NCBI RefSeq assembly: GCF_963678975.1
Contig: NC_089275.1
Location: 38,478,819-38,542,818 of the forward strand
DNA length: 64,000 nucleotides
Source: Dysidea avara
Lineage: Eukaryota > Porifera > Demospongiae > Dictyoceratida > Dysideidae
Direction: 5' to 3'
The notes beneath the pieces are model-generated. The model was not told the origin of the DNA. It made no database searches and worked only from the letters and a program-made list of their open reading frames with translations. Shown piece after piece: positions 1 through 15,000 of this stretch (within the stretch, counting starts at the first letter, position 1; each line of letters opens with the position of its first letter). The position numbers were made by a program, and so were the translations under genes.

Positions 1-110
1 AATAGATCTACCAATGGAAGTTCTAGATTGTTTTAGAACATCCTATCCTCAAAAAAATTTATGTGTTAGAGTATTACAATAATATTACCAAATATTGAAG
101 CAAAGCATCA
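1..110 (+). repeat. Dispersed repeat fragment (TAGATCTAYCARTGGAA type)
   Basis: The left edge resembles 7795-7895: both carry a TAGATCTA start, then a GGAA.TTCTAGATTGTT stretch and TTAGA/CTACA runs. This is a fragment of an interspersed repeat in the intron before the terminal exon of gene A. The class is unknown. Confidence 0.5.
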
Positions 111-311
111 AAGTTCTAGATTGTTCTATATTAAGTGAGCATACCTGAGTGATATATATATGGCCACTTGGTAACTAATTAATATGTGCAGTTATGTCCA
201 AGCTCGAGGGCCGCAGGCCCGAGGGAGTGGGCATATATATATCAAGCAAATGCTTTGTGGCCATGGTATAACTATTAAACAACATTTGTGTGTTTTTTAC
301 TATTATAATAG

Positions 312-688
312 AGGTTGCTGTATCGTTTGAATCAGAAGTGTACAAAGGTTGCAGTACTAGAGGTGATGCAATAGAAGTGACACTGAAAGCATCAAGAAAT
401 GCATCCCTTCCATACAGTGCGATAGTATGGCCAATGGAGTTACCATCCAATGAATGTAATCGGGCCATAGTTAATGTTGATTTCTCATGTGATCATGTAG
501 TCATCAGATTTAATCCAGGAGAAACAGAACAATCAGGAAATGTTACTCTATTGGAATCTAATCCATACAAGGGTGCAGCCTTAAAATGTTTTAGTCTGAC
601 CTTAGTTATACCTGCCAAAAATGAAGTTGCTGTTAATCTTAGCCAGCAGCAATACTCCATTGCAGCCATTACCTGTCAAACTGGATGA
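312..688 (+). CDS. Gene A: terminal exon encoding a Calx-beta domain
   Basis: This is the last coding exon of a gene that begins upstream of the window. The acceptor AG is at 310-311. The first two bases complete a split codon (phase 1 intron), followed by about 124 residues and a TGA stop at 686-688. The protein starts VAVSFESEVYKG and has the Calx-beta look: a beta-strand lead-in, 'FNPGET' in the middle and a second half. It ends in a short tail with Cys (AAITCQTG) and has no membrane segment. It is clearly paralogous to the last exon of gene B (46456-46823): same architecture, the shared FESE.Y.GC..G start, and the same C-terminal QQ.SIA.ITC. The role is inferred as the C-terminal domain of a secreted Calx-beta array protein. 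Upstream exons are not in the window. Confidence 0.82.
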
Positions 689-825
689 ACAGTAGTATAC
701 AGAAGTTATCACATTGTAACATTGTTGTTGTTTTACATGTGTAAAAAGTTTGCACGTACATATTTTCAGTTGCTGCTAGAAATTGCTAAACATACAGGAC
801 GTGTATTTGTACATCAATAGCTTAC

Positions 826-923
826 AATAAATAGCATAGAGTGGAACCCTAATCCAGGAATACTGGTTTATGTTGTTCATATATACATGTCTTTGAAACT
901 ATGATGTACAGTGTTGAAATAAA
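826..923 (+). promoter_or_regulatory. Candidate poly(A) signals of gene A
   Basis: Two AATAAA hexamers at 826-831 and 918-923 lie 138 and 230 bases past the gene A stop codon, in an AT-rich 3' flank. Either could direct 3' end formation. This is supported by motif and position only. Confidence 0.4.
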
Positions 924-2849
924 TTAATCAACAGAATCTGTTTTTGTTATATATATATACTTGACATCACACTTGTTATTCATGATCTTGGGATTCTTAT
1001 TCACCTATACTGTAACAGGCTTTTAGCCCAGGGTTGTAACTAAAATGGTGTTTTGCTTAGCTACAAAGCTTACTTCATTACTGTTATATTGATCACTTTC
1101 TCTTGTTGAAGGCCTTGTACATAGGAAATGTACATGTTTTCTTATGTATATTGCCTCTTTAATTAAACTGCAATAATTATTGTAATTAGCTCTTTGCTTT
1201 ATCACTCAATATTATCATTTCCACTGTAGGTCCAGCAGCTTGTAACATTAGTTCTTGCGCTGGAAACATATTATAATTTGTGCAAGTTCCTACCAGAGTG
1301 ACCAGTGACATCCAAAAAATTCCATATAAATTGTAGTTATGCAAAACGTGTAACAAACATCTTTTGAATCAGCCAAATAAATAGCCATTTTACAACCCGT
1401 CAAATATGCCAGCATAATAAAAGGCATAATAGGCTAGAGTGCTATGCTAGTACAATGCTACCATATTAGGTGGATATTTCAAACTATGGAGTTTAATTCC
1501 ATGAAAATAATCGATACTCCCTAATAGAACAGTCAGTGGAAGCTGCAAAGAACTCAAATGCAGCTCCTTAGTCGATACTCTCTAATAGAACAGTCACTTT
1601 GTAGTGAAATAGAGTGAGTGAAATACTCTAATAGAGCATTCACTAATTGAAAATTAATGTTCCAAGATAATTGTAAGAAATGTTGCTAACCTAGGAGCAT
1701 AATGCAAGCATAATGGGAACACTGAAGAGCATAACAGGTGAAAAATTTGGGAAATTCCTGAAAGCATTTTGGGCAACATTTTGATCATATTTGACTCAAG
1801 CCTAATGATGAAGCAGATTAAATATAGCTACATTCTGAAACCAAATTGTTACACATAATTTAGCCATAGTGAAACAAGAAAACCTATCTGAATCTTATTT
1901 TGTAAGAGAACTATATAGAGGAAACACAATTCTTTTTGTGATGATTCATCAATGTAAAGATAATGTTTATCCATTGTCTGCTATGTGTTTCATACAGTGT
2001 GCTGAACAAGCATTCATGAATAGCCACTATTAAAACATTTGGATGTAATAATTATTGCATACAATAAATGAACTGAGACATGTAAACAACAAAAGTTCAC
2101 ACCAAAATATTTAGCAAGCTAAGTAGCTAGTAGATGCTACTGACAGTGTAACGATAACAATGGCAGCTCAAAAATGCTGCTGGACTTACAGAAATGAGGC
2201 AAGTCGGCACAAACCATGCACAGCTTATATGATTGTATACAGTGTACCTCAGTACCAAAATAGGGTATCTGCCTGGCTATCTGCATTCTGCACCTTAACT
2301 GCAGGACCATTAAACATTTCATAGCTACTGTCTAACTGTGGCCATGGTAAAAGTGACATAATTATTTTGTGTCTACATATCCAATTTTGGAAAACCATCC
2401 TTTTGGGCACATGTAAAATTTGCAGGAAAACTCAATTGAAAATTTCAGCAATTTTTTAAAACTTACTATTTTTGCACATTTGGATAAAGCAACTATTAAA
2501 CCTTCTTGCTGTGAAGTTTCACACCCAAAGCTTCTTTCTGCTAGGAGATATGGATGATTTTATCAGATCATGTAATGATTTCACAATGCACAGGACACCA
2601 ATTAACTTACAAATGGGGTGATTTGTTAAGTGATGGAATCTTAAAATTAAGTATTTAGACACTGATACATGTTATTTAATTGAAGAAAAGACCAGGAATA
2701 CTTGATTTAACTATCAGAAGTCTCTTTATGTATATCTTTAGGCAGTAGGAATGGAATTATTTGTAAACAAAGTGATTTGTCACCATTTGTCACAATCACT
2801 CACAGAATTCAATGCATTACTATAAAAAGTTATACTTTGTTAATGTATT
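924..2849. other. Intergenic stretch, no gene recognised
   Basis: AT-rich sequence after the gene A 3' end. I see no convincing coding exon on either strand. At about 1510-1650 three copies of the dispersed CTAATAGARCAGTCA motif occur (near 1524, 1583 and 1626). The rest is unassigned. Confidence 0.5.
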
Positions 2850-4800
2850 ATTTATTATATGTTGTATAGTGCAGACCTCAAGAAGAGTGCGGTGCACAAA
2901 AGGAACAATAGTACAATTACAATCATACATAATAATTAATTAATTAATTAAATAGTCTCTAGACCAGCTAGGTTGTGCTTGAATTGTTCAATCTCTGTCG
3001 AGTTGATCACATGTTGGGGTGAGGAATTCCAAATTTTAATAGCAGACGGAAAAAAAGAAAATTTGTATGAGTCAATCCTTGTCATTGGTATCATAAATCT
3101 TTTATTGTGTCCTCTGGTGTGGTAGATGTCAGGGTTAGGAATAAGAAGATTGTCAGCATTTATATGTTTATGATCTTATATAACATTATAGCCTTCTGTT
3201 CATTTCTACTTCTGGTTAACGTGGGTCAGCTCAGGTTGGATAACATTTCAGTCACACTTGCGTACTGGGAATAATTGTTAGTTACAAATCTCGCTGCACG
3301 TCTTTGAACATTTTCGATGGTATCCATGTCTCTCTGCATGTGGGGTGACCAGAGAGTGCTTGCGTATTCTAATATATGTTTAACAAGAGCCTTGTAACAA
3401 TTACTTTTGGTTTGGGGGGACACTTGCTTATATTATGTTGTAAAAAGTATTTTACATTATTGGCTTTCTTAGTTATTTGTTTGACATGCTCAGACCAGGA
3501 TAAATTCTTATCAATAGTCACCCCTAAATATTTGGCATGAGTTATATACTTCCTTTATAGTTTGGTTTTGCAGAGTGTATTGAGTTAATATTGGGTGTTT
3601 TTTGTTGGTAATTCTGAGAAACTCACATTTTTGTAGATTAAATGACTTTTTCCAATCCAGAGCTCACAGTTCTAAAATGTCGAGGTTTTGCTGTATTCTG
3701 TTGCAGTCATCTTGTGAGTGAATAGTAGGATACAACAGTACATTATCTGCATATAATTATTTTTTATCTTGGATGTGATTCTATTAGGCAAGTCATTAGT
3801 AAAGGAAAGAAACAGTAGTGGAGCAAGCACCGTCCCCTGAGGAACGCCAGATGAGACGCTAGAGACGTCACTTTTTTGACCATCAATTATTACATGTTGA
3901 GATCTATTCAAGGTAAAGTTCTTTATCCAGTCTAGTACATCTCCACGAATACCACAGTGATGAAGCTTGTGAAATAGGTGGTGATGGGACACACTATCAA
4001 ACGCTTTGGAGAAATCCAAAAATACCACATCAGACTGTTCTCCTCTATTAAGTGTTTCAGCAAAGTTGTTAACTGTCAGTATGAGCTGGGACTCACGTGA
4101 TCTTGATTGACGAAATCCATGTTGTTGGTCGCATACAATCCTATGATGATGGGTGAATATATATTGAGTACACTATGTGTTCCAGAATTTAGAGCATATA
4201 TATACAAGTTATAATTAAGGATATGGATCTGTAGTTATTAGGAGCAGCACGATTGCCCTTTTTGAAGGTGGGTATGATATATGCTCTTTTTCAATCTGCA
4301 GGTAATGAGCACTGATGTAACGATGCTTGGTAAATGAGAGTGAGTGATGGGGCAAGAAGGTCACTGGTTTCTTTTAACAGTTGTGCTGGTATTTCGTCAG
4401 GCCCAGCAGCCTTGCGGACCTCTAAGGACTTTAATAGTTAAACAACACCATTAGTGTCCACTTGGATAGGATCAATGTCTGATATCAGTGGTTCATCCAT
4501 TGCTGGGGGAGTATCTAATGAAACCAGTGTAAACACCGATGTAAAGTACTTGCTAAGGATCTCAGCTTTATCTAAGCTGTTATTATAAACAACTCCATCC
4601 ACTTTCAAAGGTGCTACACCACAATGATCCTTCCTTTGGCTCTTTATATAGGACCATAACCTTTTTGTAACAGAACCTTTCTCGTCAATTAATCCTCCAA
4701 TGTCCTTCAAGATATCAAGCTGAAATTTTAACACAAGATAGATAAACACCCAGTGCCTCATTTTAGCTACAAAAGAGAAAATTGACAAACATGCCAAAAA
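2850..4800 (-). mobile_element. Decayed non-LTR retrotransposon (reverse transcriptase ORF)
   Basis: On the minus strand, pieces of one reverse-transcriptase polyprotein follow in the right order but in broken frames. A pre-RT linker (4438-4797) contains LWSYIKSQR and KAEILSKYFTSVFT. Fingers follow at about 4030-4440 (GPDEIP, then FKKGN and NYRSIS). The palm (3672-4028) has FLDFSKAFDSVSH and SGVPQGTVLAPLLF. The catalytic box reads YADN in a shifted frame instead of the usual YADD. A thumb and C-terminal part (3226-3423) has YASTLWSPH and IENVQRRAARFV. A further tail (about 2954-3220) includes FFPSAIKIWNS. Stops and frameshifts are frequent and no endonuclease domain is visible, so it is 5'-truncated and dead. 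The order fits CR1/L2/jockey-like elements; the clade is not settled. Confidence 0.85.
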
Positions 4801-6033
4801 GGATGGCTTTCCAAAATTGGGTCACAAAATATGAAAAGAGCCAAGAGAGAAGAGCTAAGCTTTTCTATTATGTAAAATCACATGTATGCATAGGAGTAAG
4901 GATGAAAATTGAAACACTCTAAGAACAACATTCAAAAGGATTCCATTGTTGGTTTAAAACATAATTCACTAAAGTAAATACTTATTGCATGTTAATGACC
5001 TTGAAAACATCTATATGGTTTTTTGTCAATATAATATCTTCAGTACTGTTTTTTAGCTGTGCCCTGCAACAAATACAAACAAATGCAAAACAAAATGTGA
5101 CTGGATCGGGTCTTAAAACTTTTCCAAATGTCCTCTTAGTAGGACTCTAACTGTTACACTGTAACATATTGGTGAGCCCACATTTCTACCACTGCAGTTG
5201 TGTGCTTGAAATCCTAAAAGTGATGGCACCTTTTTAAAAGATTTCCACTCACCTCATTTTTAAGGTTTCATAGAGTTTGGAACTGATAACAGTTTGTGCT
5301 TCATACAGTATTGATGTAGCTGCCCTTCATAAAGTAATGCCTTACAATCACTGTCCACCAAGATTTAACACTTGCTAACCAATTATCTGAAATTCTGTCA
5401 GCAGAAAAAATTCTGTCGGCAGAGCAGCCATGTGTGATGCAGCTGGTAGCACACACATGTGACATACATGTAAACAATAAAAATTGCACAATCTGAAAGT
5501 CTAATTGGTATTAATTTATACAAGACCTAATGGCGACTAATGAAACTACAAAATCTACAATATGTTCATTAACATGTCTAATCTTATTCTCTATAAAATA
5601 AGTGAAAATAGTTTACAATGCTCCTTCAGTTGTAAGCATAATACCAAATTACATAGATTCTAGCGGACCATAATAATTTATCTACACCAATACAAGTAAA
5701 ATTGTACATGGTCCTTTTTCTTAACTGCATGTATGTATGTACTATATAAAAATATATTGTATGTGTCTTTATACACCAAGATATATCGTCGTGCTTCTTG
5801 AAAATAAAAATTATATCATTTTTATCATTACTCTTCTCCGTCAAGAGATGCTTATACAATTATTACTTGAGACATTACCGCTCACACATTATATAACTGA
5901 AATAAAATATTGCGTTAAGGTATGCAAACACACCAATAAATTGTATAGTAGTGTATCGTACATACAACAATTAAAACATATTGTATAATAATTATACATC
6001 TCGGTTCAAAAAATGTTACATCTGTCCAGTGTT
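4801..6033. other. Intergenic stretch, nothing recognised
   Basis: AT-rich sequence between the retrotransposon remnant and the TLC gene 3' end. No domain-like reading frame, tRNA or clear repeat was seen. Confidence 0.4.
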
Positions 6034-9000
6034 TTAGTCTCGTTTAATTTGGCCCACCATATCTGCATATTTCACAATTATAATACAGGCATCCACTAGC
6101 CAATATATCTGTATTGCAACATAGATGCCAACAACTACAAATTCAGATGGTGCTATGATCTTAACAAGTTCATATTTAGTTATTCCAATGTGAGCCCCAT
6201 AACGTAGATATAACATTGGAATTAGTACTATTCTGACATAGAAGCTAAATAGGGCCAGTCCAGCAAACACAATATATCTTGAATATGGGTGTGCACAGCA
6301 GGATGTTATATACTTGAAGAGGGAGACAACACCGCTACAGCATGGCATTGCATATTTCAAGTAGGAGATAGGATATCTGTACAAGTATGTCCAACACTTT
6401 TCCAAGCATCTGCTCTTGCAAAACTGCAGCAGAAAGAAAATACCATGAAATATAACAAATTGAAATTCAATTACCATAATGTACCAACCACATGCAGGTC
6501 TCCCTTGGTCACTTACTTTGTTAGATGATTGTTTTCTAGCAGATAAATGTCTTCTCTGTAACATAGACAATACATATTATTACTAGTGCATGAAGTAGAG
6601 TTCCTGCAATAAAAAGTAGCAGAAATGATGGTAGCTATGAGGGAAACCCCTATTTGGCAATGTGGGAAATCCCTACTTTGGCCCATATTGTTACCATGCC
6701 AAGTAAGGATTTTCCTTCATCGCTACCATTCACTACTTTTATCACTGGGATCCTACTTTTATATTAATAAATTTTTTTCTTGCACTAGTTTGTTTAGACA
6801 TAAAGTTGGAAGGGAGTGGCATTTGGCCAGTATAATTAAATAACAATTAAAAATCCTTACATCAGTCATGGCTATATTATAGACAGGCTGTACACCGCAT
6901 GATGTAAGTAGGGGTTACTGTATAGCTGCAGGTATTGTTGACCTCCCTTATTTCATTACTTTTTATTTCATGATCCCTACTCAATTGTAAAATCTCCAAT
7001 TTTTTCTTACACCTGTGATGTATACATGCCTATCAAGACACACAATAGTGTGTTGTGCTACCAAGGAAAGCCAATGAACCTGGCGCACGACAGACAAGTG
7101 TGTGTTTTACAGGAACCAATAAGCACATTTCTCATGCACGAATTCGTACCTCGGTAATGGCTAAACAGAAGTAGCCAATTATTGCTGTGAAAACTTCCTT
7201 GGATTGGGAAGTCTCTCATACCAAATTCGAGTTAAATCAGTTCAATCATCTTTAAGATAAGCATATTCAAATTTGGTCTTATTTTCTTCGTATTTTCATC
7301 TTACTTCTTCAGCTACTTTATCTTTTCACAGCACTTACACAAATTGCCATAACTCATGTATGAATTTGTTCAAATTTGGAGGGTATAAAGAGTATTAGTT
7401 CAGTGAATTTGTCCTCCAATTGTGCATAGATAGGTAGAAGTTGTGCAAAGTCACAATTGGTTTTTGCAAAATTACAAGTACAATTTTTGTCACGCTTCCA
7501 GGGTAAAATACTGGCAGAAACAAGTTAAAATTTGATATGCAGAGAGACTGACCATCATAGCACAAACTTTTTGTGATTTGAATATACTGAAACCATTAGT
7601 GAATGAGATGTAAAGCAAAAACTATAAACATGTGAAACAAGCGTACTCTAATAGAACAGTCACACAGGTCTAAAAAATTGTCAGGGTTTGAACCAGGGAC
7701 CTCTGTACCTATATACCGAAATCCTTTACCACTCTGTCATTACTGTCAGGTACTGTAAGTGATAGTACACCAAATTGTTAAAGTTTTATAATTTCATAGA
7801 TCTATCAGTGGAAATTCTAGATTGTTCTATAACATTCTATGCGTGTTCTATTAGAAAATGTGTGTTCTACTACAGTGCTACAATTATATTATTAAATTAG
7901 TCAAAAAAATAGGTTTTATACCAAACATATGTAATCAAGATACTCCAATAGAGCAGTTGATAGGCAATAAGAGTGCAATGCAATTTGTTGTCATGCCTAC
8001 CAGCTAAACCGCTTATGCAAACTAGTTGAAGTTACGTGAATGTGCAAACCTTAATGGAAATCTGTTTAAATACTAATGCAAAAAAAAACAACCAATGGAT
8101 TCAAGCGCATTTTGAGATTCCTTATACATGCAACATTCAACAGCCAATATGAAGTACAAATTACCAAAAATTAATTTCAAAATAGTATATAACACTTAAT
8201 TTTTGCTTCTTCTGTTTTCCTGTAGAAAAATAAAAATGATAGACAAAAGACAGTACACTGTACAAATATAAAAAGAAATGATAACTAATCAAAAACAGCC
8301 AGCAAGTGAAACTACCAAAAACAGGTTAGTATGAAAAAGATGAGATATCAAAGGTGGTGGCCAAGAAATGGCTGCAATGATATTACGCAAAGTCATTTGT
8401 AATGTGCACGTGGTAATTGACATTATAATATCATTGCAGCCACCACATCTTTTCTTGGCAGCAACCACATCTTTTTCATACTAGGAAGGCCATACTCTTT
8501 CTCCCAAGTTGGCAGTTTTAGATTGGATTTATCAATGTTGTCTACACAATAATGACAATAACATACACCACTCTTAGACTAGTGCATTATTGCAATACAA
8601 ACCTTAACTGCAGACCGTGGATGTACTGGCATAAGTTCAGTTGACACAGGCTTTGTCTTCCTTGAATAATACTATATAACAATATTTTACAAATATATTT
8701 GTGCATAATAAATATTACAGGTACTACGTTTTACATTCAAATGTTTATGGTATTTCATACAGTTGTATAATTCACATTATTATTCTAAAATCTGTACAAA
8801 CACTTGCGTGTATAAATTTGAACTTCTCTAAAACTTTGTTTCAAATTTATACCACTGTATTGTGGGATACTTCCAAGGTATACACAATACACACACACAT
8901 ACACGCACACGACACACACACACGCACACACATGCACGCACACGACACACACACACTAGGTCCTACCCAATCATTTCAACATAATTTAAGGCATAGCTAA

Positions 9001-12000
9001 GTATTATGGCAACATTATACATAGAGAAATGATTTTCAAAAATTCAATCATGATTTGCAATGCACATGACAAACGAGATACTCTAATAGAGCAGTCACCT
9101 ACTCCAATACAACAGTCAGGAAACTTTAGAGGTCACAGATATGCTAGTGGACATTTAATCCCTTATTCAGTCATGGTGATAGACTGAAGTAGGGATTAAA
9201 TGTTTGCTACTATATCTGCAGCCTCTCTTGTTTCACTGCTATTTAGCTACTATTCCCTTGTTTCACTACTTTTTTGATCCTTATTCCACCTTTAAAATTC
9301 CTACTTTTCCTTCTACTTGTTTGTTTACTATTTTGTAACATAATTATGGCTGGTGAACCCACACATACTACATCAAAAGGAAGAATGGTGCCAGACAAGC
9401 CATGCAGTTAGTTTTGCATCTGAAGGTGCACCATAACTAATATATATCATTGAATAGTGAAGTGCCATTATGCTTTATTTTCAGCCATGTTCAGCCTGTT
9501 AGACGACATTACAGATGAAGAACAGAACGACAACCACCTCTTCAATCAATCAATGTTGGGTAATCATGTGTGCAATATGCATGCGTGTACTTGATGCAGC
9601 CATGTGTTTCGTGTGAGGCTACACAGGTATCAACATCTATACACACGTTGATGAATGTTGCACTTGTGTGGTAATCCATGTGTGGCCATGTGTGTAGATG
9701 AGATTAATTTGTGTGTCCGATCCACGCATGTGGCATTGCACACAAAACATGTGTGCTGTGAAGTTATATTGGAGCAGTACTGCACCCACGATTGAAGCAG
9801 GCTACGAGAATGACTCTTGCCTCAATCTTTTTACCATGAACTGGCAAATTCATTCTTTTCCTGTGATCCTCTGTGTTGACAAGGGGATGCAGTTATCAGT
9901 AGAAACTGACCATATGGACTGCAGTATTACTCTCAAGTGTTTTATCAGTTTCCCTAGCAGTACTCCTTTAAGCACACAACCAGTAGCCCCCACTTTTCAC
10001 AGTCAAACGGTGAGGCAGAAATAGGAGTGCAAACTGTGAAGAAATTATTGAAAAGATTAGATGTCTGGAACTGAATTACCTATACTACAGTACAAGCAAC
10101 GAATCTGCTAGCAAGCAACCAACTGTAAGTGAACAATCTTCACAACCATCTTTGCCTTCTGTACCACCAAGTGATGTAATGGTAACAATATAAGTGAACG
10201 CACTTCTAGGCCTCCACAGCAGTTGTTAACATGTAACTTGTAAGTAAGATAGTAGTTAGTGGGCATTGTGTATGTAATTGTGTGTAACGAACCCTTAAGT
10301 AAGGGGAATGTAGTATAATGTTGTACCAATAATTAGGACATATATGGTATGTGTATTCTTATAATTATATTAATTGTATTGAGCACATTGTGTGTCTACC
10401 GGCTGTAGCTGCTGAATCACCAATAGTACAGGTCCCAAAATTTCCGTACTTATGTATTGCTGTACAAACACAAAACAAATACTCTCCATAAATCTAATGG
10501 TGTTAACCCTTTCGTGGCTGTAACCGGATTTATCCGGCACGATGGTAAAAAACACGCGTTGAGTGCAATTCCAATATGCTAGTGCTTCTATTGTGTGTTT
10601 CATAGTATGATGCGCTAACCCTGAAGTGGGCACGCCCACAGAGGTCCGTTTCTGGGATAACCGGATAGTTCGCACAGTATTGCGGGTTTATTACATAATC
10701 CAGTAAAACTTTTCTCTTGAAAATAAGGCTATTTCATTTATATTTGAGTTGATAGTAACATTTTGAACAAAGATACATCATTATAGTAGATAGGCTGGCA
10801 AGTAGCTGTGGATGGTTTTTCAAATGTGTGGCGTGATTCAATCGTGAGTGTATACGCATGCGTGACACTGGATTTACGATAAAACTCGAAGAAACCAGCC
10901 ATGAAGACGATGATTCAGTAAGGATACAATGTATAATAGTTTCATACAATATGTAACACTTATTTGTAGATAGTATATTAGTGACCACCTGTTTCTCAAG
11001 GCTGCATTAGCGTATTTTGTAGTTTTGTTGTCATAATTACTTTGTGGTTTTATTTATGTAAACAAAAACAACCCAGTCGAGATTGTCAGTCCACAGTGTT
11101 TACGCAGAGGTATAGTAACCAAGTGGTTTAGTGTACAGTGAGGCTAATACAGCATGATTCGGTGTGCCTCGTAAAGTGCGCCGGGAAATGCAACTGTGAA
11201 AGGGTTTTAATTATAATTAAGGTTTTGTAGACTCGAGTCTTGTTTCAGTGCATACCAAAGCAAATAAAATATGCATATAAACTTTCTATGTATAGCATTT
11301 CAATGTTTTTGAAGCAAATAGAATTTTGCCAAAATGGCTGGTTTTTGCTCAGCAGTTTGCAAATGTTTAAAAGTAGTATTGTGAAGTTCAACACCTGACC
11401 TGTTTATCAACAAACCGTTTTGATATAAACAAAAATGTGAGTTATAAGGATCCCACACATTTATAATTGACAATTTCAGGCATGCAAACATGCATATGTT
11501 CTTACAATTCAAAACTATTAGGAGTACATAAGTACAGGTTCACCTTCTAGCTGCATACAGTGTAGTATGGCAAACCTAACATGCAGTTAGCCAAAACAAT
11601 GTAGGAGTTTGAGCAAATTCGAAAAGTAAAGTTTGTTCAGTGCTTGCATAAAATGTTCAAGAATAATCATGAAAATGGCCACCAAAGTTAACATGCACTT
11701 TGGGGAGGGCAGTATCTTGGTTTATGTCATAATTCTGCAATAGCATTGAAATCACACTATCTAAATTTCAACTGGAATGATAATGTATTATCAAATAGGG
11801 ATCACCTTTAAAAGGCTTGCCTTTAAAAACCATCCTAGAGACACAACAACAAAAATCACTTTTATGGAATAATATTAGTCCATCTAACAACAACTACATC
11901 ATTAAAAGAAAACACTTACGATATGGAATTTTTTTAAAAATTGTAAAAACTCCAATTTTGGTCTGCATACCAGTCTGCCTAACCACAGTCACAAGGCTGG

Positions 12001-15000
12001 AAGCCAAACAAAGCAGCGCATAGCCACCACTTTACTAACAAGTGTGTACCCTCTGTGCCTTGTGTTTTCTTTTATCTTCAATCAAACTGTCATCTTCTTC
12101 ATGTAACAAAACCATATCACTCAAGGTGTCAATTTTCTACAGTATATGAACAAACTTTCCTTGAGCAGTATAATGAACTCCACAAAACTATTTTTAAGGT
12201 GCTCAGACTATGCTACTGTAAGAGGTACTGGACACCTGGTAACTGTATCTTCACGATAGGAACAAGATCATGCCCATTCTTGTCCAATAACGATGTATCG
12301 ATCAAGTGCAGAGTTGACTATGATGACCACACGCCCTTTTCTAGCTGTATTTTATAATGATATCATGGTGATAGTAAGGAATGGTAGCCACACACCTTGG
12401 TAGGCGATGATAGGCTGACTCAAGATATCGAGTGTTGGTGACCATTGTAAACTACCATAAGAAGTTGTGACTGGATCTGCAGAAAGCCGACTAAGCCCAG
12501 CATAAAGCACCGATTACAATGGGTAAAATGCTGTACTTGCATATTTAAAAAAAAATCTGTTAAATTTTTTAATGCTTTGTTCTTTGTGGGAAAAAAAAGC
12601 CTGGAATCATCTGATTCACCTACTCAAAAGGAGTTCAAAAATCTTTATTACCTTGCAGTAGTAGGCCAATGGAAACATAAGTTATGGGTATTTGTTTATG
12701 TCAATCAAAGCAATAGTATGTGATCAATTTTTCTTCACTTGCTTTGCTTTTGCATGTGGTGAAGTAAGATACTACAAAGACAAACATACCCAGCAATAAC
12801 ATCCATTGCAAACACAATAGGATTATAATTCAACTGGATTATAAGTTATAACCGTTTTAGTAAGTGCCTGTAATTTTTTCCCAATACTCGCTGTACAAAT
12901 TGTTTTTTTGTAGGGCTGTAACTCCAAACGTTTCCGACATAATGAGGCTGAAACTCTATGAGAGCATACACTTGGCTAAGTAGATAATTAATAGTGAATA
13001 AAGAATGTAAAATGTGTTGGATTTTTGCAGACCCGGTCAAAACTACTTAACTTGGAAAATGGGAGTGAACTAAAAATGTAAGAATTCCTCATCAATTACC
13101 AATTACAGTAGTTGCAGCAGTGATGACAAAAATACTTTATAATAGTGGCCCTTTAACAACTGATCATGAATCAATTGCATGTGAGGCTGTAAACTAAGAA
13201 GACACGAGTGGTCCTAGAGGTGTACTTGAAATATTTGATTGATTATTTTTAAAAAGGAGTGGCAGGTACATAACACAAAACCTGGACACCAGCTATGTAT
13301 ACCTACATAATCCATGCTGGAAGGGTTAGCAGAATCTGTAGACTCTGGTCATTAGGTGCAGATGGTTATTAAGTGCATACTGCTTGTTAAGCATACATGG
13401 CATACATCCGTGCTAGATATATTTTTCCATGTTAGATATTTGTCTGATAGTTGAAATAGCTCCTGCAAGCTTATACTACACAGAATGGTAGCAAAATACC
13501 ACTAGAATAAGCCAGAAGTGTCACAGTACACTTGATATCTTGCCAGGCACGTGTCTGGCAGGTACTACCGCCTGTACCAGCACCTCAGTTTTCAAGACTG
13601 CTGTTTCCTTGATTGAAACAAACTGTTTGAATGAACACTGGTATCTAAATCACTTGAAAAAACGTCGTGAGCATGAGTGAAGTTCTCCAAGCAGAAACCC
13701 ATTGTAGTCACTTCATGTGCTTAATAAGCATGGTGAGTTTCACAAATAATTCTAAAACTTAATAACCATAGACAGCAAATGAATAAATGCAGAAACAGGT
13801 CGGCCAGATGCATTCTAGACAAAATGATACTACAACAGCTATAGATGATTTTTTCATGTATTGTACAGAATAACAATGGTGGATAATGACAACCTACTAT
13901 ATAGACATACATGTACACCGAATAGGTATGGAAATACCGTATTTGACCGGTTAATAGTCGTGGCTCGCACAATAGCCACCCCCGGATAGTAGCCGCTCCA
14001 CAGCCTAGAATTATTGTCATAAGAGCTGCCCTCGGATAAGAGCCACGGCTTGTATCTTAACATACTGTTGCTAGTGGTGATAGTACACGTTTGAAGCAGA
14101 AACCTGGCAAAGGAGTTGTTTTAAGCCAGGAAACATCATTTTTGAGAGAAGTTAAAATGAATGACAGTATTGACAGATGATTAAACAACGTCAGTCACTT
14201 GTGAATCCGTATAAATGCTGCAGGCTGCTGCCACACAAGCCCATAGTAGCCGCCCTCGGATAGTAGTCACCTTCGCATAATAGCCGCAGAGTTTTGCTTG
14301 CTGAATGTTATAGTAGCTGCGGCTATTAACCGGTAAAATACGGTACATACATAAATGAAGCAGTTATATGTGTCCATAAACAAGCACCAAAATTGTAGAA
14401 AGCTTAGACACTTGAAGCTCCATCACATATGGTATTAGCATGTAATACCATTACTGGGTTACGTTAAGATATACATTGATATAAATAATTGCTGTTGCAC
14501 ACCCGTCAAGTTATATGAGTACCACATGCACAGAAAACTTTGCACACTGAGTAACTGTGTGTGCAATGCTGTGTACACACATGCCCACATGAAAAAAATT
14601 CACTAAAAATATTTTTAACAATCATTTGCTTCACTTTTAAGTATAATACTATTATGCACTTGTTCCCTGTTCATGGAGAAAATTTTCACTCATCATAGTA
14701 GCTACATAGTATGACACAGCAGGTACACATGTAGTACTTACCAACTGTTCAATGATGACAACAGATAAACAAGCTGAACTAAACTCTTGAGATAATATGA
14801 CACAACCGATGGACATGTGTAAATAAGCATCTCTGTCAGAACTCAACATCATCTGTGGTGTTCAAGTACAACAGTGTAGCAAGTGGTATAACTGTAGCAA
14901 TGGCTTACAATAACAAAATGTTGAGCAAGACACTGATATATCATGTATCGTTTAATGTATCCTCTTCTCCATATAACACTGAATGATACTGAAGGTGTAT

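Noticed and set aside
10370..10988. Two minus-strand frames of 101 and 84 residues
   Set aside because: They fall mostly inside the TTAA-flanked element, without domains or splice context.
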